Positions 1 to 10,675 of a stretch of DNA of 64,000 nt are shown piece by piece (within the stretch, counting starts at the first letter, position 1; each line of letters opens with the position of its first letter). This stretch comes from STC-113 sp964553745 (GTDB taxonomy: Bacteria; Patescibacteriota; Gracilibacteria; BD1-5; UBA2023), in contig CAZKLD010000007.1 in assembly GCA_964553745.1 (NCBI GenBank), positions 20,255 to 84,254 of the forward strand, read 5' to 3'. A model generated the notes under the pieces. The model made no database searches, was not told the origin of the DNA, and saw only the letters and a list, made by a program, of their open reading frames with translations. Made by a program: the position numbers and the translations under genes.

Positions 1-54
1 AGAAAATTAAATTTTACTATTGACTTTTCTCGGAAATGGATATATTTAAAGTAC

Positions 55-84
55 TTGACTGATTAACCGATACCTGTCTAAAAT
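55..84 (+). promoter_or_regulatory. Possible promoter for the WxL-like gene
   Basis: A TTGACT box (55-60) lies 18 bases before TAAAAT (79-84), 47 bases upstream of the ATG at 131. A second TTGACT at 20-25 followed by TATATT at 41 is a weaker alternative. Both are read from sequence only. Confidence 0.45.
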
Positions 85-130
85 AAGATTATCGGAAAAG
101 CCTTTTTTTATTTATTAATTTTTCAAAAAC

Positions 131-721
131 ATGAAAAATATGAAGAAAATCATCGCATGAACTAGCGCATTCGCCCTACTTGCAATGAGCACTGCATTTG
201 CAGCACAAATCGGTACTATCTCTTGAGGAACCGGTACTACTGTACAACCGACTGACACTACGTTTTCAGGATCAACTCAAGTTGATGTGAGCGCAACTGT
301 AGCGCCTACTCTTTCTATGGGGCTTGATACTAATGGTATCGCACTAGGAACATTAGCTCCAGGGGTTACCAGCTCAGGATCAGTAGTATTGACTACAGCA
401 ACTAATGCTGAGGGTGGAATCACTGTAGATATGGCAGCTCAAGGTCTTGCTTCTTCTACAAAATCAATCTGAGCTCTAGTTAAGTGAGGAACAGATGCAG
501 CGACTGGATCTGGTACTTACCAAGTAGAATCTAGCACAGATGCAAGCGGAACTCCATATGCCCTTGATGATGTTGCAGCCAGCCAAACAGTTCTTACAAC
601 TGACAATGTTGCAAAATCAAATGCAGTAACCACTGTTAAGCTATCAGCTACTGCTGACAACCTAACTGAAGCTGGAAGCTACGGAGATACTCTGACATTC
701 ACTGTTACAGGTAACTTCTAA
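131..721 (+). CDS. Secreted WxL-like surface protein
   Basis: With TGA as Gly this is a 196-residue protein that begins with a signal peptide (about residues 1-24, ending AFA). The mature part is rich in Thr, Ser, Ala and Gly, with beta-strand-like repeats around TVAPTLSMGL and a C-terminus LTFTVTGNF. This resembles WxL-type or spore-coat-U-like surface proteins. The next gene carries a DUF916-like domain, the usual partner of WxL proteins, which supports the call. It has four TGA glycines, the first inside the signal peptide. It is followed by a strong terminator, so it is probably monocistronic and well expressed. The exact family is uncertain. Confidence 0.7.
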
Positions 722-740
722 TTCCTCATAAAATCCGAAA

Positions 741-779
741 ACAAAAAACTCCGAAATTTTTCGGAGTTTTTTGTTTTTT
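741..779 (+). terminator. Rho-independent terminator
   Basis: Inverted repeat around ACTCCGAAA / TTTCGGAGT followed by T-rich sequence, 20 bases after the stop of the WxL-like gene. Confidence 0.9.
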
Positions 780-855
780 GTAACGAAGAATTAATTTGTC
801 TTTTTCGAATAAATAGTTATATTTGATACGCAAAAAATATATTTAAAAATTTCAT

Positions 856-2028
856 ATGAATTTAAGAAAAATCTTGACCTTTCTAGGCCTTTTTTGTATA
901 CAAATCTGACTGGTGCATGCAAACCTTTCGATCTCACCGCTAAAGTACGAAATCGATGCGAATCCGGGAGATACGAAGCAAGAGGTGATCAAGGTCACAA
1001 ACGACTCGGCGAATCCCGTGACACTTTACACTTCTAAAGAGGATTTCATCGCCTGAGATGACTCTGGTACGCCCACATTCGTAAAATCAAAAGATAAGGC
1101 TAATGATGCATTCAGCCTCTCGAATTGGATTCAACTGGAAAATGGCAATATAACTCTTGCGAAAAATGAGACAAGAGAAATAAAAGTCACCATAAACGTT
1201 CCGAAAGATTGAGAACCTGGATGACATTACTGAGCGATATTCTTCTCGCCTGGAGCCCCTGGATGAGCACAGATTACTGTCGTACAGAGATTATGAGTTC
1301 TTCTGCTCATAAATGTATCCTGAGATGTCAAAGTCTGAGGTAATCTTTCTGAATTTAAGATCGGAACGCTTGTCGATAAGGCATTTACAGAGAAGAACGA
1401 CTTTGATAACTTCCCTATCGTATTCGATATCAAGTTTCAGAATGTTTGAAATGTACACATCAAACCTGCCTGAAAGATAACAATTACAGATGAGAATTGA
1501 GAGCAGCTTAAAAACATCTGAAAAGAGGCTATAATCAGCCCTAATTGAGCATTTATCTGAGAAAAGCTAGTAAACTACATTCCTGTCAACGACAGCCTAT
1601 GAAACGTACTTCCGCAAAGCTCTAGAAAATTTGAGTCATTGTGGGAAGGATTCTGATATCAGGAACTCCAAGAAAATGGTACGAAACTTGCCAAATTCAA
1701 AGATCTCGATTCATATTATTCAGACAGCAGAGCATCTAAGCAGACTTATCTGAATTTCTGGGAAACAGTAAAGACGAAGAAAGTGAAGAAGACTTTGACT
1801 GCCGCGTTAGATCTGTCATATGTTTGAACGAATAAAGAGAATAAGGATTTTCATCAGACAAAGAATATCGTAGTTTCCTTCACTGAGCAATACGTCTGAA
1901 TCAATAATTGGATGATACTAGTATGAGTGTTGCTGCTGTCTGCTATCTGATACTATTCCCTTGTTATTGCACCTAAATCAAAAGAAAAACTAAAGGCTCA
2001 ATTATTGGAAGAATTGAGAAAAAACTAA
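856..2028 (+). CDS. DUF916/WxL-anchor-like surface protein
   Basis: A 390-residue protein with a signal peptide (about 1-22), an extracellular region, a C-terminal membrane helix (about 349-371) and a short basic tail. The N-terminal extracellular part begins LSISPLKYEIDANPGD and continues with a KVTNDSANPV strand. It later has EPGGHYGAIFFSPG and VVQRLGVLLLINVSGDV. This is the pattern of DUF916 proteins, which in Firmicutes anchor WxL proteins to peptidoglycan. More than a dozen TGA glycines lie inside. Its position right after the WxL-like gene suggests that the two work as surface partner and anchor. Family call is strong by pattern; the interaction is inference. Confidence 0.75.
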
Positions 2029-2056
2029 AGCTAATACCACTCTAAAGAAAACAATC

Positions 2057-2485
2057 ATGAAGACGTCTAATATAATCATCTCTCTAATATTATCAGTCAT
2101 CTGAATATATTTTGCTGTGGCTGATTCTCGTGTCGTAGTAACTGCAACAGTCGGAAATGCCAATCACCCTCCTGTGATTCTCAGAATCAATCCGAGCGAT
2201 GATCCGAGGCTTCTTAAAACAAACAGAGTTCAGCAATATTCTGCATATTTCAAGGATGATGAGAAAGATGAAATCACATTCACCATAACAAGCCCGGATT
2301 GATATGTCTATCCGACTGATTGAATCGTCTCAACATTCGATTCAGCAAGCGGGGCATACATCAGCTTCACCTATGCAAGCCCATCTTCTGTTCCGGCATG
2401 AAATCTTTCTAGGATTACCCTCACGATAAATGATTGAAGCGGAACGAACGTTATCTCAAAAGATCTGAACAACTATGTCTATTAG
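2057..2485 (+). CDS. Small secreted Ig/cadherin-like protein
   Basis: A 142-residue protein starting with a hydrophobic signal or anchor segment (about 1-22). The rest, ANHPPVILRINPSDDP onward, looks like a single Ig-like or cadherin-like beta-sandwich, with YSAYFKDDEKDEITFTITSPDG and a closing LTINDGSG strand. It sits 28 bases after the DUF916-like gene and its end overlaps the next start by 11 bases, so the genes are probably co-transcribed. No enzymatic motif is visible. Likely an extracellular structural or binding protein. Confidence 0.65.
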
Positions 2486-3482
2486 GCTTCCAAAAGGCAA
2501 ATTGAAATATACTGCGATAATCATCATAATGCTGGCTGCTTGAGTCGGGTTTTTTTATGGCAGAAATGATTTATGAAGAATCACTTCTGACACTTATATG
2601 AAAAATCTCTCTTGGGAAACCTGAATGAAGAGAGATGTGCCGTATAAGAAATGAGATGATCTGGAATTCTTGTGAATATATAGGTGATGAGATTTCTTGG
2701 CACATATAGATATTCAAGATATCCTTAAATCCATGGATATATCTTCTATAAGCTGGAACTGAACCCGCATCAGCCAAGGCGACCTATGATCCATAATGAT
2801 TTCATCAGATACTCCCGGCATACTGAAGATTGAAGGGAAAGCAAAAAAATGAAATGATTGATGACGGCTGAAAGCAGATGCGCAAATTATCAGCAAAATC
2901 ACAAAGCCTACACAAGAAAAAGAGAAAGACATGGTAAATCCAAAAATCGGAATCGCAAAAAATATAAGCCTGAAAGCTAGCAGCTTCCATTCTAATCTGA
3001 ATAATCTTGTTGAAATCAATTGAGAAAACTTAAATTCCATATCTTTCGTCATGATTTGAGAGAAGGCATTCAAACCGATATATGACACTTGAAAGCTTTT
3101 TGTGAAAATAGACAAGAATACTTTTCAGAATTGAGATTATTTTGTCTTGCTTCAATCTGCTGACTGAAAGATAATAGCAGCAAACTCAAGGATTCATTTT
3201 GATTATAGTTCATGAAAGATGAATATCTGAAATATAACCCCCAATGTTCTCGATAATAATTCTGAAAAATATGTTATAATCCAATGAAATTGATTCAATA
3301 AGCTTATCTCCCTGCAGCTTAGTAACAATATCATCTTGAAAAATACCCAATACCAAGCCATAAACGACAATGTATTAGCCGTTAAGATTCCAAAAGAAAT
3401 AAATCCAGGAACATACCATTTCAATCTTATGGATGTAAGCTGAATATATGAAGACTCTACAAAAACATTAACTATCCGATAA
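2475..3482 (+). CDS. Membrane-anchored extracellular protein, IPT-like repeats
   Basis: A 335-residue protein. The ATG at 2475 overlaps the previous gene by 11 bases and gives a basic N-terminus followed by a membrane helix (about 11-27). In-frame alternatives are TTG 2502 and ATG 2529. The remainder is extracellular. Its second half has two segments, around VEINGENLNSISFV and around YVIIQGNGFNKLISL, that look like IPT/TIG Ig-like folds, where a strand is followed by G-N/E-N/G-L/F. It lies 11 bases upstream of the SLH gene and probably belongs to the same surface operon. Function unknown. Confidence 0.6.
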
Positions 3483-3493
3483 CTTCTTAAAAG

Positions 3494-5719
3494 ATGAACA
3501 GGAAGAAAATATTATCCATTGCTCTAGCAATAAGCGCAGCATTATATTCTCATGCTAATGCGAATATAGAGAATTTCAATATGAGGGTTTCTGACGGAAC
3601 CTCATATGAAACATGAACAAGTTTCACCGATTCGCCACTATCGGTACAAGTCTGAAAACGCCTTGATTTTGAAACGATAATCCAGACCAATTCTTGAAGC
3701 TGAGCTTATACGTATTCGGCTAATTTCTGAAACTGATTCCTGAAAGCTTGACCCTATTCATATAATATCGCCAGATGAAATGTCGCAACCTGCAGCCCGA
3801 CATGAATACAATCGTTAGATAGCCTTTTCAGCTTTGGAATGCCTGATGCTGATTGCATAATAGAAATCTACACGAAATATAATGCTGCGGCTCTCTGAAA
3901 TCATAATATACAGCTTCTAGCGACTTGACCGGGTACGACAACTCTTTTATCCACCCTATCCGTTAATGCTATCTGAGGTCCTGCGATAGTCAATGCATCG
4001 TCACTGAGCAAATTCAATAATTGAATAATCGACTCTGTTCTTATAACAACATCATCCTCTTCCAGTATCAATAGCTTCTCATGAATTTTAATCGACTGAA
4101 ATCCGCCCACTAGCATCACTGCAGTCTGAACAAGCGGTACAGCATGGGAATTATGATTTCCATGAGTCATATGAACAGATTATGTGCCTTCGCTTTCTTG
4201 AAATTTCTGACAGCAGACAATAGACTGATCTGTTTCTGCACAAGACAAGACTGCACCCTTTCCTTCTTTGTCGAATTCTGGATGAACTTTCACCTGATCA
4301 CAGACCATTTCCATATCCATGGACGAAGCCTGAAACATTTACTATGCATTGACCTGATCGTTTCTTCCGTATTCTTCTCCCTTAACGATAAATTCCAATA
4401 CAACATTGAGTGTGAAGACAATCGATAGGCTATTCAATGAAGCGATAAAAAATTATTCATACAATTTTGTCTGTCCGAATCAAGCTCCTTCTAATGCGAC
4501 TCTTTCGGCATATCCTGCCTGTGTAACGATATGCAACGTCTGATATCATCTGTCATGAGGTAGCTGTGCGGCTAATGTGGTAGCGCAACCGAGCTCATGA
4601 GGGGGTGGAGGCGGAGGTTGAGGCTGAATGACACTCGACAATTGTCCGCAGTGAGATTTTTCTCCGAATCAGTTCGATGGAATATGCTGAGCATCACCTA
4701 CATCTTGAACATGACAGACAGGTTCTATATGAAGCGGAAACACTGTGATTCCTCCATATGTATGAGAAGATTATTCTATAGCATATCAGGGCCTAAGCCC
4801 TATTTCTTCGATGAGCTGAAGCACTCTAGAAAAGACTTATTTCAGGAACTTAAGCGATGCGACTGCATATCTCAAAGGTAGGCTGAAAGATTCAAAAGTT
4901 CTGGCAAGTGTCGATGCAACTGAAAAAACAATCAGATTCGATTGAATATGATATTATCTGACTTATGATACAGACTTCGCAAGAGCTTACAATAAAATCA
5001 TAAACCAATACGTGCTTTATTTCATTCTAGCGGACGAATTTGCCACTAGCGGGCTTTCTCTCGAGAAAAAATCTGAGTTGCTAGGCTTAATCTGAGAAAT
5101 GAAAAACTGAGCAGCGATTGTTGAAGTGGAATCTAAAATCATAAAAGCCTGGTTTACCGACATAGATTCAAGCTTTGCGAAGAATGATGCCATATATCTG
5201 GCTTTGAAGTGAATTGTTAAATGATATTCCGGAAATCTTTTTATGCCGGATAAAAGCATAACTCGTGCAGAGTATCTGTGAATAGTCATGAAATCTTTTT
5301 GAATTGCAGTAACCGACAACCTAACAGACACAAAATTCAGCGATATACCATCTTGATGAGAATGGATGATAAAATACATCGAAAAGGCAAAGGAGTATTG
5401 AATAAATTGACAAGTTATAAATTGAAAACCGGTATTCAGGCCGAATGATCCGATAACAAGAGCGGAAGCTATAGCAATCCTATTCAATATCTCAGGGATA
5501 TCATCCGGTAATGCCACCGTCTCAGAATTCGCCGATTTACCGAAAGATTCATCATGGATGATAAAGTATACGGTAAAAGCCAAGGAACTTTGATTTGCAG
5601 GATGACAGGTAATCTCATGAGAACTGAGATTCAGACCGAATGATCCCATAACAAGAGCGGAGTCCTCAAGAATCCTGACAAAAGCGCTTACATACAAAAA
5701 ATATTGAATCCAGGAATAA
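3494..5719 (+). CDS. S-layer protein with three SLH domains
   Basis: A 741-residue protein that under the standard code is broken into short fragments. It has a signal peptide (about 1-23), a Ser/Thr/Gly-rich region, then a poly-Gly tract near residue 368 encoded partly by TGA. Next comes a small two-Cys motif (CPQGDFSPNQFDGIC, about 385-400). Three C-terminal S-layer homology domains fill about 580-741, with the hallmark RPNDPITRAEA twice and an ITRAEY variant first. SLH domains anchor proteins to cell-wall polymers. It converges on a second SLH protein (5809-8376, minus) with the same Gly-tract/Cys-motif/3xSLH order, and a shared terminator separates them. Confidence 0.88.
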
Positions 5720-5744
5720 TCCTTAATACATATTCATTATCAAC

Positions 5745-5780
5745 AAAAAAGGAATCCCGCAAAGCGGGATTCCTTTTTTT
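5745..5780. terminator. Bidirectional terminator between the two SLH genes
   Basis: Perfect inverted repeat AAGGAATCCCGC / GCGGGATTCCTT with a three-base loop, A-run before and T-run after, so it can act on both strands. Confidence 0.92.
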
Positions 5781-5808
5781 CAATTCTTTCGTTAGTCAAA
5801 ATTAAAGG

Positions 5809-8376
5809 TTAAAGTCAGCTTTCTGCAAGAGCATTCTTGATTATCCTTACAGCTTCGGCTCTTGTGATGGCGTCATTCGGTCTGAATATCGGATCTCAAG
5901 AAACTGATATCTGTCAGCTGATAATTCAAAGCTCTTGTGCTTTTGAAATATATTTTATTGCCCAGCTAGTTTCTGTCGGGATGTCTACAAAGTTTGTCGA
6001 AACACCTTCTGAAACAGATATTTTTGCTGCATTAAGCAGCATTGTTAGGGCTTCAGCCCTTGTGACAGGGTCGTTTGGCCTGAATTTCCTCTGTCAATCT
6101 ATGATCTGCCCATATGCTATTCCGAGTTCTCATGCTTTTGCAATGTACGGAATCATCCAGGATCACTCTGAAGGGATGTCAACAAAGCTGACAGTTGCGT
6201 TAACATCTGTACTGATTCAAAGGGTTTTCATTGAAACTCATAAGAATTCTGCTCTAGTGATAGGATTATTAGGTCTGAATGTTCAATCAGGATATCATCT
6301 CAAAATTCATCTTCTTGCGAAATCGAGTATGTCTTCGCGTGCAAATGAACTAGCTATATCACTGAAAGTAATCACTCAAGTTCAGGTTGTTCAGGTTCAG
6401 GTTGTTCAGGTTCAGGTTGGAATTGTTCCTGGTCCAGGAGTTGCAGGAACTCATGGCGCACATAATTTGTCGTAATAGCTAGAAGATGTATCTCAGCCTG
6501 GACAATAGTCTGGAAATAGCAAGCTACCTCATCATCAGCCTCAACCACCGCCTCAGCCGCCTCATGAAGGAGGTGCTTTTGTGGTTACGCTAAAAGTCGT
6601 ACTAGCTCATCATATCGTCAAAGTTGTGGAAGCGGTAGTTGAAAATGCATTCGGAGAAGTCAGTCTCACAGTTACAACATCTCAATTTGAAACTGTTCAG
6701 GTAGCAGATGTGAAAGCTCAAGTTCAAATCTGATATTGTCATCATCATCAAGATATGCTTATTACTGATCAGGAGCTGACTCAGGAAACAGTAACCGATG
6801 CAGTGTATACTGTGTTTAATTCAGCATTCGTAACGTTTGTGAAACTGAAAGGAAGGGCCACAGTTGCGACTGCAAAAAGTGAAAGATGATCGGTCCTGAA
6901 AGAGCAAATCAGATTAGAATTCAGAGTACAGCTTCCGTCGGGAGTTACTCTAGTCCAAATTACTCAGTCTGTAGATCTGTACAAGGCGACTGATGTTCAA
7001 GACGAAGAACCTGGGACGGCGAATGAAACATTGAAGAATCATCAGGACGACACGAGTGAAGCTCATTCAGCTCAGGCCCTTACGGTCTGTAAGACACTGA
7101 TTCAGGTTCAGATCGCACTTCAGATAGCTGCAAGATTAGCTCAGCTTTCAACAAGAGTAGGAGGAATCAATACTCAATTCCAAGCGGTAGATCAGCTCAC
7201 TACAATATTTACTCAGGAAATAGAGAGAGTACCGCTTATGAAACCGGAATCATTAGGATCCGATAGGATATTCAAACTCACTCCGCTAAGATTAAGAGCC
7301 GATCATACTGGCACAGTATTTCATGTCAGAACTATTGCTCATGTGTTTGTTATAGCTCATGAGAGAGTTACAGGAGCTCATAGAGTCGTAAAAGATCATG
7401 TGCTTTCTGCGGGATTTCAGAAATTATCAGTCAGGTGAATCAGATAATTGTAATTAGTAGATCAAGTTAGAGCGCTGAATATTGAGGTTCAGCTTCATGA
7501 AGATCCGGAAGAAGAAAGCGTAGTATTTCATGTTCAGGCAAAATTTGCTATGTTTCAGCCTGTATATGCTATCACATATCAGCTTCAATTAGAGAAATTA
7601 GGTTCTGTAAAATTAAATCTTATTACAGCTCAAGATTGGGTTATGCTAGTGACAGATTTTCAGAATATTACTGGGGGAACGCTTTCGGGTCAGAATGACA
7701 GCAAATTTGATGCGATATTCTGGTTTCATGCAACATCAGTGAATGCTCATGATCAAACCGATACCGAGAATCAAGAGCTGGAAGAAGGAGTCACATCAAA
7801 AGAATATAGGCTTCAGGTTCAAGAGAAATTACTCACAGTTCATCCGCTCACAGTAAGGGAACCTGAATTGAAAGATGTACTAGGCTCGCTAAGAGTTCAT
7901 GTTACTGAAATTACTGTGCCCGTGGAAACCAGGCTTCAAGTTGATGATGCCGATGAAAGCGTAATAGTCGGTGCAATAGTATCTTTCACCGCAACTGCAG
8001 CGATTCATGATGCCACAACTGCTTGTCAGGAATTAACTACCGATCAGCTGAAATTGATGTTTCATTCCAAGAATGAAGAAAGATTCACTCAACTGAATGA
8101 AATTCAAGAGCCTCATGCATTTGATCAGCTTAAGGCAATTGCTGATCCTGATGAATCAAGAATATCGACATTGACCGAATCTCATGCATCTAGAGTTCAG
8201 CTGAATATAAGATTGAATCCATAACTTCAAGAATTTGTACTGTTTACAAAACCTGCGTTTATGGAATTTCATGCGCTATCAACCACAGCAAATACTTGCC
8301 ATGGACTGAAATTAAATGCAAGGAGCGTCAGAATGCCTAGGACGCTAGTTGCCTTTTTTAGAAATATGCTCTCCAT
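5809..8376 (-). CDS. S-layer adhesin with Ig-like repeats and three SLH domains
   Basis: An 855-residue protein starting at 8376 (reverse strand). A signal peptide (about 1-30, ending QVFA) is followed by Ser/Thr/Gly-rich bacterial Ig-like repeats with phrases such as TLSEPSTSF and GAFTDVAGNQN, typical of bacterial adhesins. Near residue 605 there is a poly-Gly tract encoded largely by TGA. Then come the two-Cys motif YCPGGDTSSSYYDKLC (about 621-636), a Gly-Thr microrepeat, and three SLH domains (about 680-855, with RPNNPITRAE, RPNDPVTRAE and RPNDAITRAE). The stop is TAA. Probably a cell-surface structural protein or adhesin. It is paralogous in plan to the neighbouring SLH protein. Confidence 0.87.
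6371..6420 (-). repeat. Coding 15-base tandem microrepeat (Gly-Thr)
   Basis: Plus strand shows CAGGTTGTTCAGGTT repeated about three times. On the coding strand it reads ACC TGA ACC TGA ACA, giving a Thr-Gly repeat in the linker before the SLH domains. All glycines in it are UGA. Confidence 0.85.
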
Positions 8377-8396
8377 AATTTTTATATTATTAGAAA

Positions 8397-8690
8397 TTAA
8401 AAATTGACTATATTATAGCTAAAATACCAAGCTTTGCAATTATACAGAGCCATTTCTGCAGTGATATTTCTATGGTTTTTAAGTGTGTTTTCGATGAAGA
8501 AATCAATCTCAAAAATAACCGCTATTTTTGAAGTCGGAAGAAGTTGATTAATAGGTACGAGATCGATTAATTCATAATCGCATCTTGCATTTGACCTTGA
8601 AAATGATGATTCTTGCTTCAGCAAAACTTTTTTTGAAAATAAATTTGATTTATAATATTTTTTGCATATATTTTCTCCACTTAAAACCAA
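8397..8690 (-). CDS. Possible small hypothetical protein
   Basis: An open frame of 97 codons fills the gap between the SLH adhesin and rplS. It ends TAA and contains no TGA. The product has only one glycine, which is unlike its neighbours, and I recognise no family. The central part (ELIDLVPINQLLPTSKIAVI) has plausible secondary structure. It could be a real small protein in front of the SLH gene, or chance in AT-rich DNA. The start lies next to an A-rich region without a clear ribosome site. Confidence 0.3.
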   Translation of the reverse strand: MVLSGENICKKYYKSNLFSKKVLLKQESSFSRSNARCDYELIDLVPINQLLPTSKIAVIFEIDFFIENTLKNHRNITAEMALYNCKAWYFSYNIVNF

Positions 8691-8712
8691 AAGTTATTAT
8701 TAATCAAGAAAT

Positions 8713-9063
8713 ATGAATACTGAATTGATAAATGAAATTCAAAAGGAATTTTTGAAAGCTGATGCTCCTGTAATTAGGACAGGTATGGAAGTTGAAGTCG
8801 AGACAATCATCAAAGAATGATCAAAAGAGAGAACTCAGAAATTCAAGGGTCTTGTAATAAAGACTGCAGGTAAGACTCCTTTGGAAAAATGTATCACAGT
8901 TAGAAAGACGACTGATGGTTTTGCAATCGAAAAAATCTTCCCTATCCACTCACCTGGTGTCGGTAAGATAACTATCCTAAGACAATTCAAGGTAAGAAGA
9001 TCAAATATTGCATTCATCAAGAAATTAAGCGGAAAGGCTGCAAGGCTTAAAGAGGTAAAATAA
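8713..9063 (+). CDS. rplS: 50S ribosomal protein L19
   Basis: A 116-residue protein matching L19 along its length: RTGMEVEVETIIKEG, the FKGLVIK strand, TVRKTTDGFAIEKIFPIHSPGVGKI and the basic KVRRSNIAFIKKLSGKAARLKE end. L19 sits at the 30S-50S interface. Only one of its eight glycines is TGA (in KEGSKE), the rest being GGT or GGA, much less TGA than most genes here. No Shine-Dalgarno sequence is visible before the ATG. Followed directly by a terminator. Confidence 0.97.
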
Positions 9064-9082
9064 TTAGCATATTTTAAGAATC

Positions 9083-9116
9083 ATCTCCCCAAAGAAATTT
9101 GAGGAGATTTTTTTTT
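9083..9116 (+). terminator. Terminator after rplS
   Basis: ATCTCC / GGAGAT inverted repeat with an A/T-rich loop followed by a run of nine or more T. Confidence 0.88.
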
Positions 9117-9175
9117 GACAATAAAATATGATATGTTAATCTTTTCGCATATTTTAAAATTAACACCAAATAAGC

Positions 9176-9697
9176 ATGTTGACACCAAAAAACAAAAAAG
9201 CATTTACGCTTGTTGAACTAATAGTGGTTATAGTGATACTATCAATTTTAGCAACAATTTGATTTCTATCATTCTCTTCTCAATCTTCCACCGCAAGAGA
9301 TTCAACAAGAATGGCAGATATGAGCAATATAATCAAATGACTGTGAGTATTCTCTACGATATGATGAACTTATCCTATGCCAGAAAAATCAGTCAATATA
9401 ATGTCTTGAGCGATACAGATATGATATCAATGAGAAGTCTGAGCAAAAACTCTCAGCATCATAAAATTTTCAGCTAATGCATGAAAAGATCCTCAAAACT
9501 GAACTTACTACACTTACAATACAAATAATTCCAGGTCAAAAATGCAGATTTTATGATTTCTGGAGAATCAACCTTCATTATCGTACAATCCAATGGGAAC
9601 TTTGAGCCAATCTTTTGCAACAGATTATACGGCAAGATTTCCTTATGAAAAATGAGATAGTCTATGAGTCATTGATTCAGACGTGAGCTGCATCTAG
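9176..9697 (+). CDS. Type IV pilin-like protein, frame-interrupted
   Basis: Residues 8-30 form a class III prepilin signal (KKAFTLVELIVVIVILSILA, then ATIGFLSF). The position before Phe+1 is Ala rather than the usual Gly; Glu+5 is present. The body continues with SSTARDSTRMADMSNIIKG and a globular part to a TAG at 9695, giving 173 residues. The end, ARFPYEKGDSLGVIDSDVSCI, stops abruptly where sister pilins continue. One base forward the frame is open into a LamG-like domain (next entry). So this is either a frameshifted longer pilin or a genuine short one. Paralogs lie at 62041 and 63868. Confidence 0.8.
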
Positions 9698-10550
9698 CCC
9701 CACATTCACTCCTTTGCAAGATACTATTCCTGCCTGATCGGGTTTTGATATCACTACTGTTGCACAGACAGCCTGAAAAGTAGCAGTAATCGATAATTCA
9801 TATACATCACTGCCAGGAGCAGGCAGCATAATATTCAATTGATACACCTGAACAGGCAATACAATAATCGGTTGAGGAAATGTTTCAATAATCGATTCGT
9901 ACACAAAGCTGCTTATGCATTGAGATAATCTGGCAAATCCATGAACCTTCATTGATTCTGCTGGCAAGACAATAATCAAAAGCTGAAATGCAACTCAGAC
10001 TTGAGCACAATCCAGATTCTGAAGCAGTTCTATATATTTAGATTGAACATCCAGCACAATGTTGAGTTTGGCAGATAATGATGATTGGGATTTCTGAACT
10101 TGAGATTTTACTATTGATTTTTGGGTAAAAACTACGCAGGCATGACAAGCTGTTTTGATATACCAATGAGATAAAGATTGAATAAGCACTACAGTATCAA
10201 ATATCTTAATGATAAACACAACTTGAAAAATAACTTATTCTCCCAATTATACGCAATATCCAAGTCACAACAACATAATCTCCACTCAGTCGATAAATGA
10301 TGGTTTCTGGCATCATATAGCAATCGTGAGGAATGGAAATTATTTCAGGATGTATATTGATTGAACGGAAACCTGAACTGCATTGAATATGTCGTGGACG
10401 ATTCCAAACAAAACAGATCAGTTAAGCATAGGCTCAATGCCTTGAAATAATTACTATAATAGATTAACAGGTTATCTGGACGAAATACGTATTTCAAAAT
10501 GAATCGCCAGATGGTCATGAAACTTTGCAGTTCCTTCATCACCTTATTAG
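9645..10550 (+). CDS. LamG/concanavalin-like tail, +1 frame of the pilin
   Basis: The frame is open from an ATG at 9645, inside the pilin gene, to TAG at 10548 (301 codons). Its real junction with the pilin is probably near 9680, where pilin residues VIDSD could pass into AASSPTFTPLQDTIPAGS. The C-terminal 190 residues look like a LamG/pentraxin-type laminin G domain: LSLADNDDWDFGTGDFTIDF, then DGFWHHIAIVRNGNYFRMYIDG and YLDEIRISKGIARW. Such domains bind glycans or proteins. It may be expressed by internal start, by frameshift, or be a remnant. A terminator follows. Confidence 0.7.
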
Positions 10551-10560
10551 AAAACTTCAT

Positions 10561-10593
10561 AAAAATCCCCTCAAAGTATTTGAGGGGATTTTT
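10561..10593 (+). terminator. Terminator after pilin/LamG locus
   Basis: AAAAATCCCCTCAAA / TTTGAGGGGATTTTT inverted repeat with a three-base loop. Confidence 0.93.
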
Positions 10594-10675
10594 ACTAGTG
10601 CATTTATGAAAAATCACTATTGCAAATGCCTTAAATTAGATATAATAGTGGCATTTAAAAATTAATTCTATCTTC

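Noticed and set aside
5017..5697. A 226-codon standard-code frame on minus inside the SLH gene
   Set aside because: It is the antisense of the SLH repeats; the plus-strand code-25 frame has signal peptide, Cys motif and SLH domains.
7031..8224. Long standard-code frames on plus (135 and 224 codons)
   Set aside because: They are antisense to the minus-strand SLH adhesin, where TGA-Gly shows as TCA on plus; products are low-complexity and match no family.
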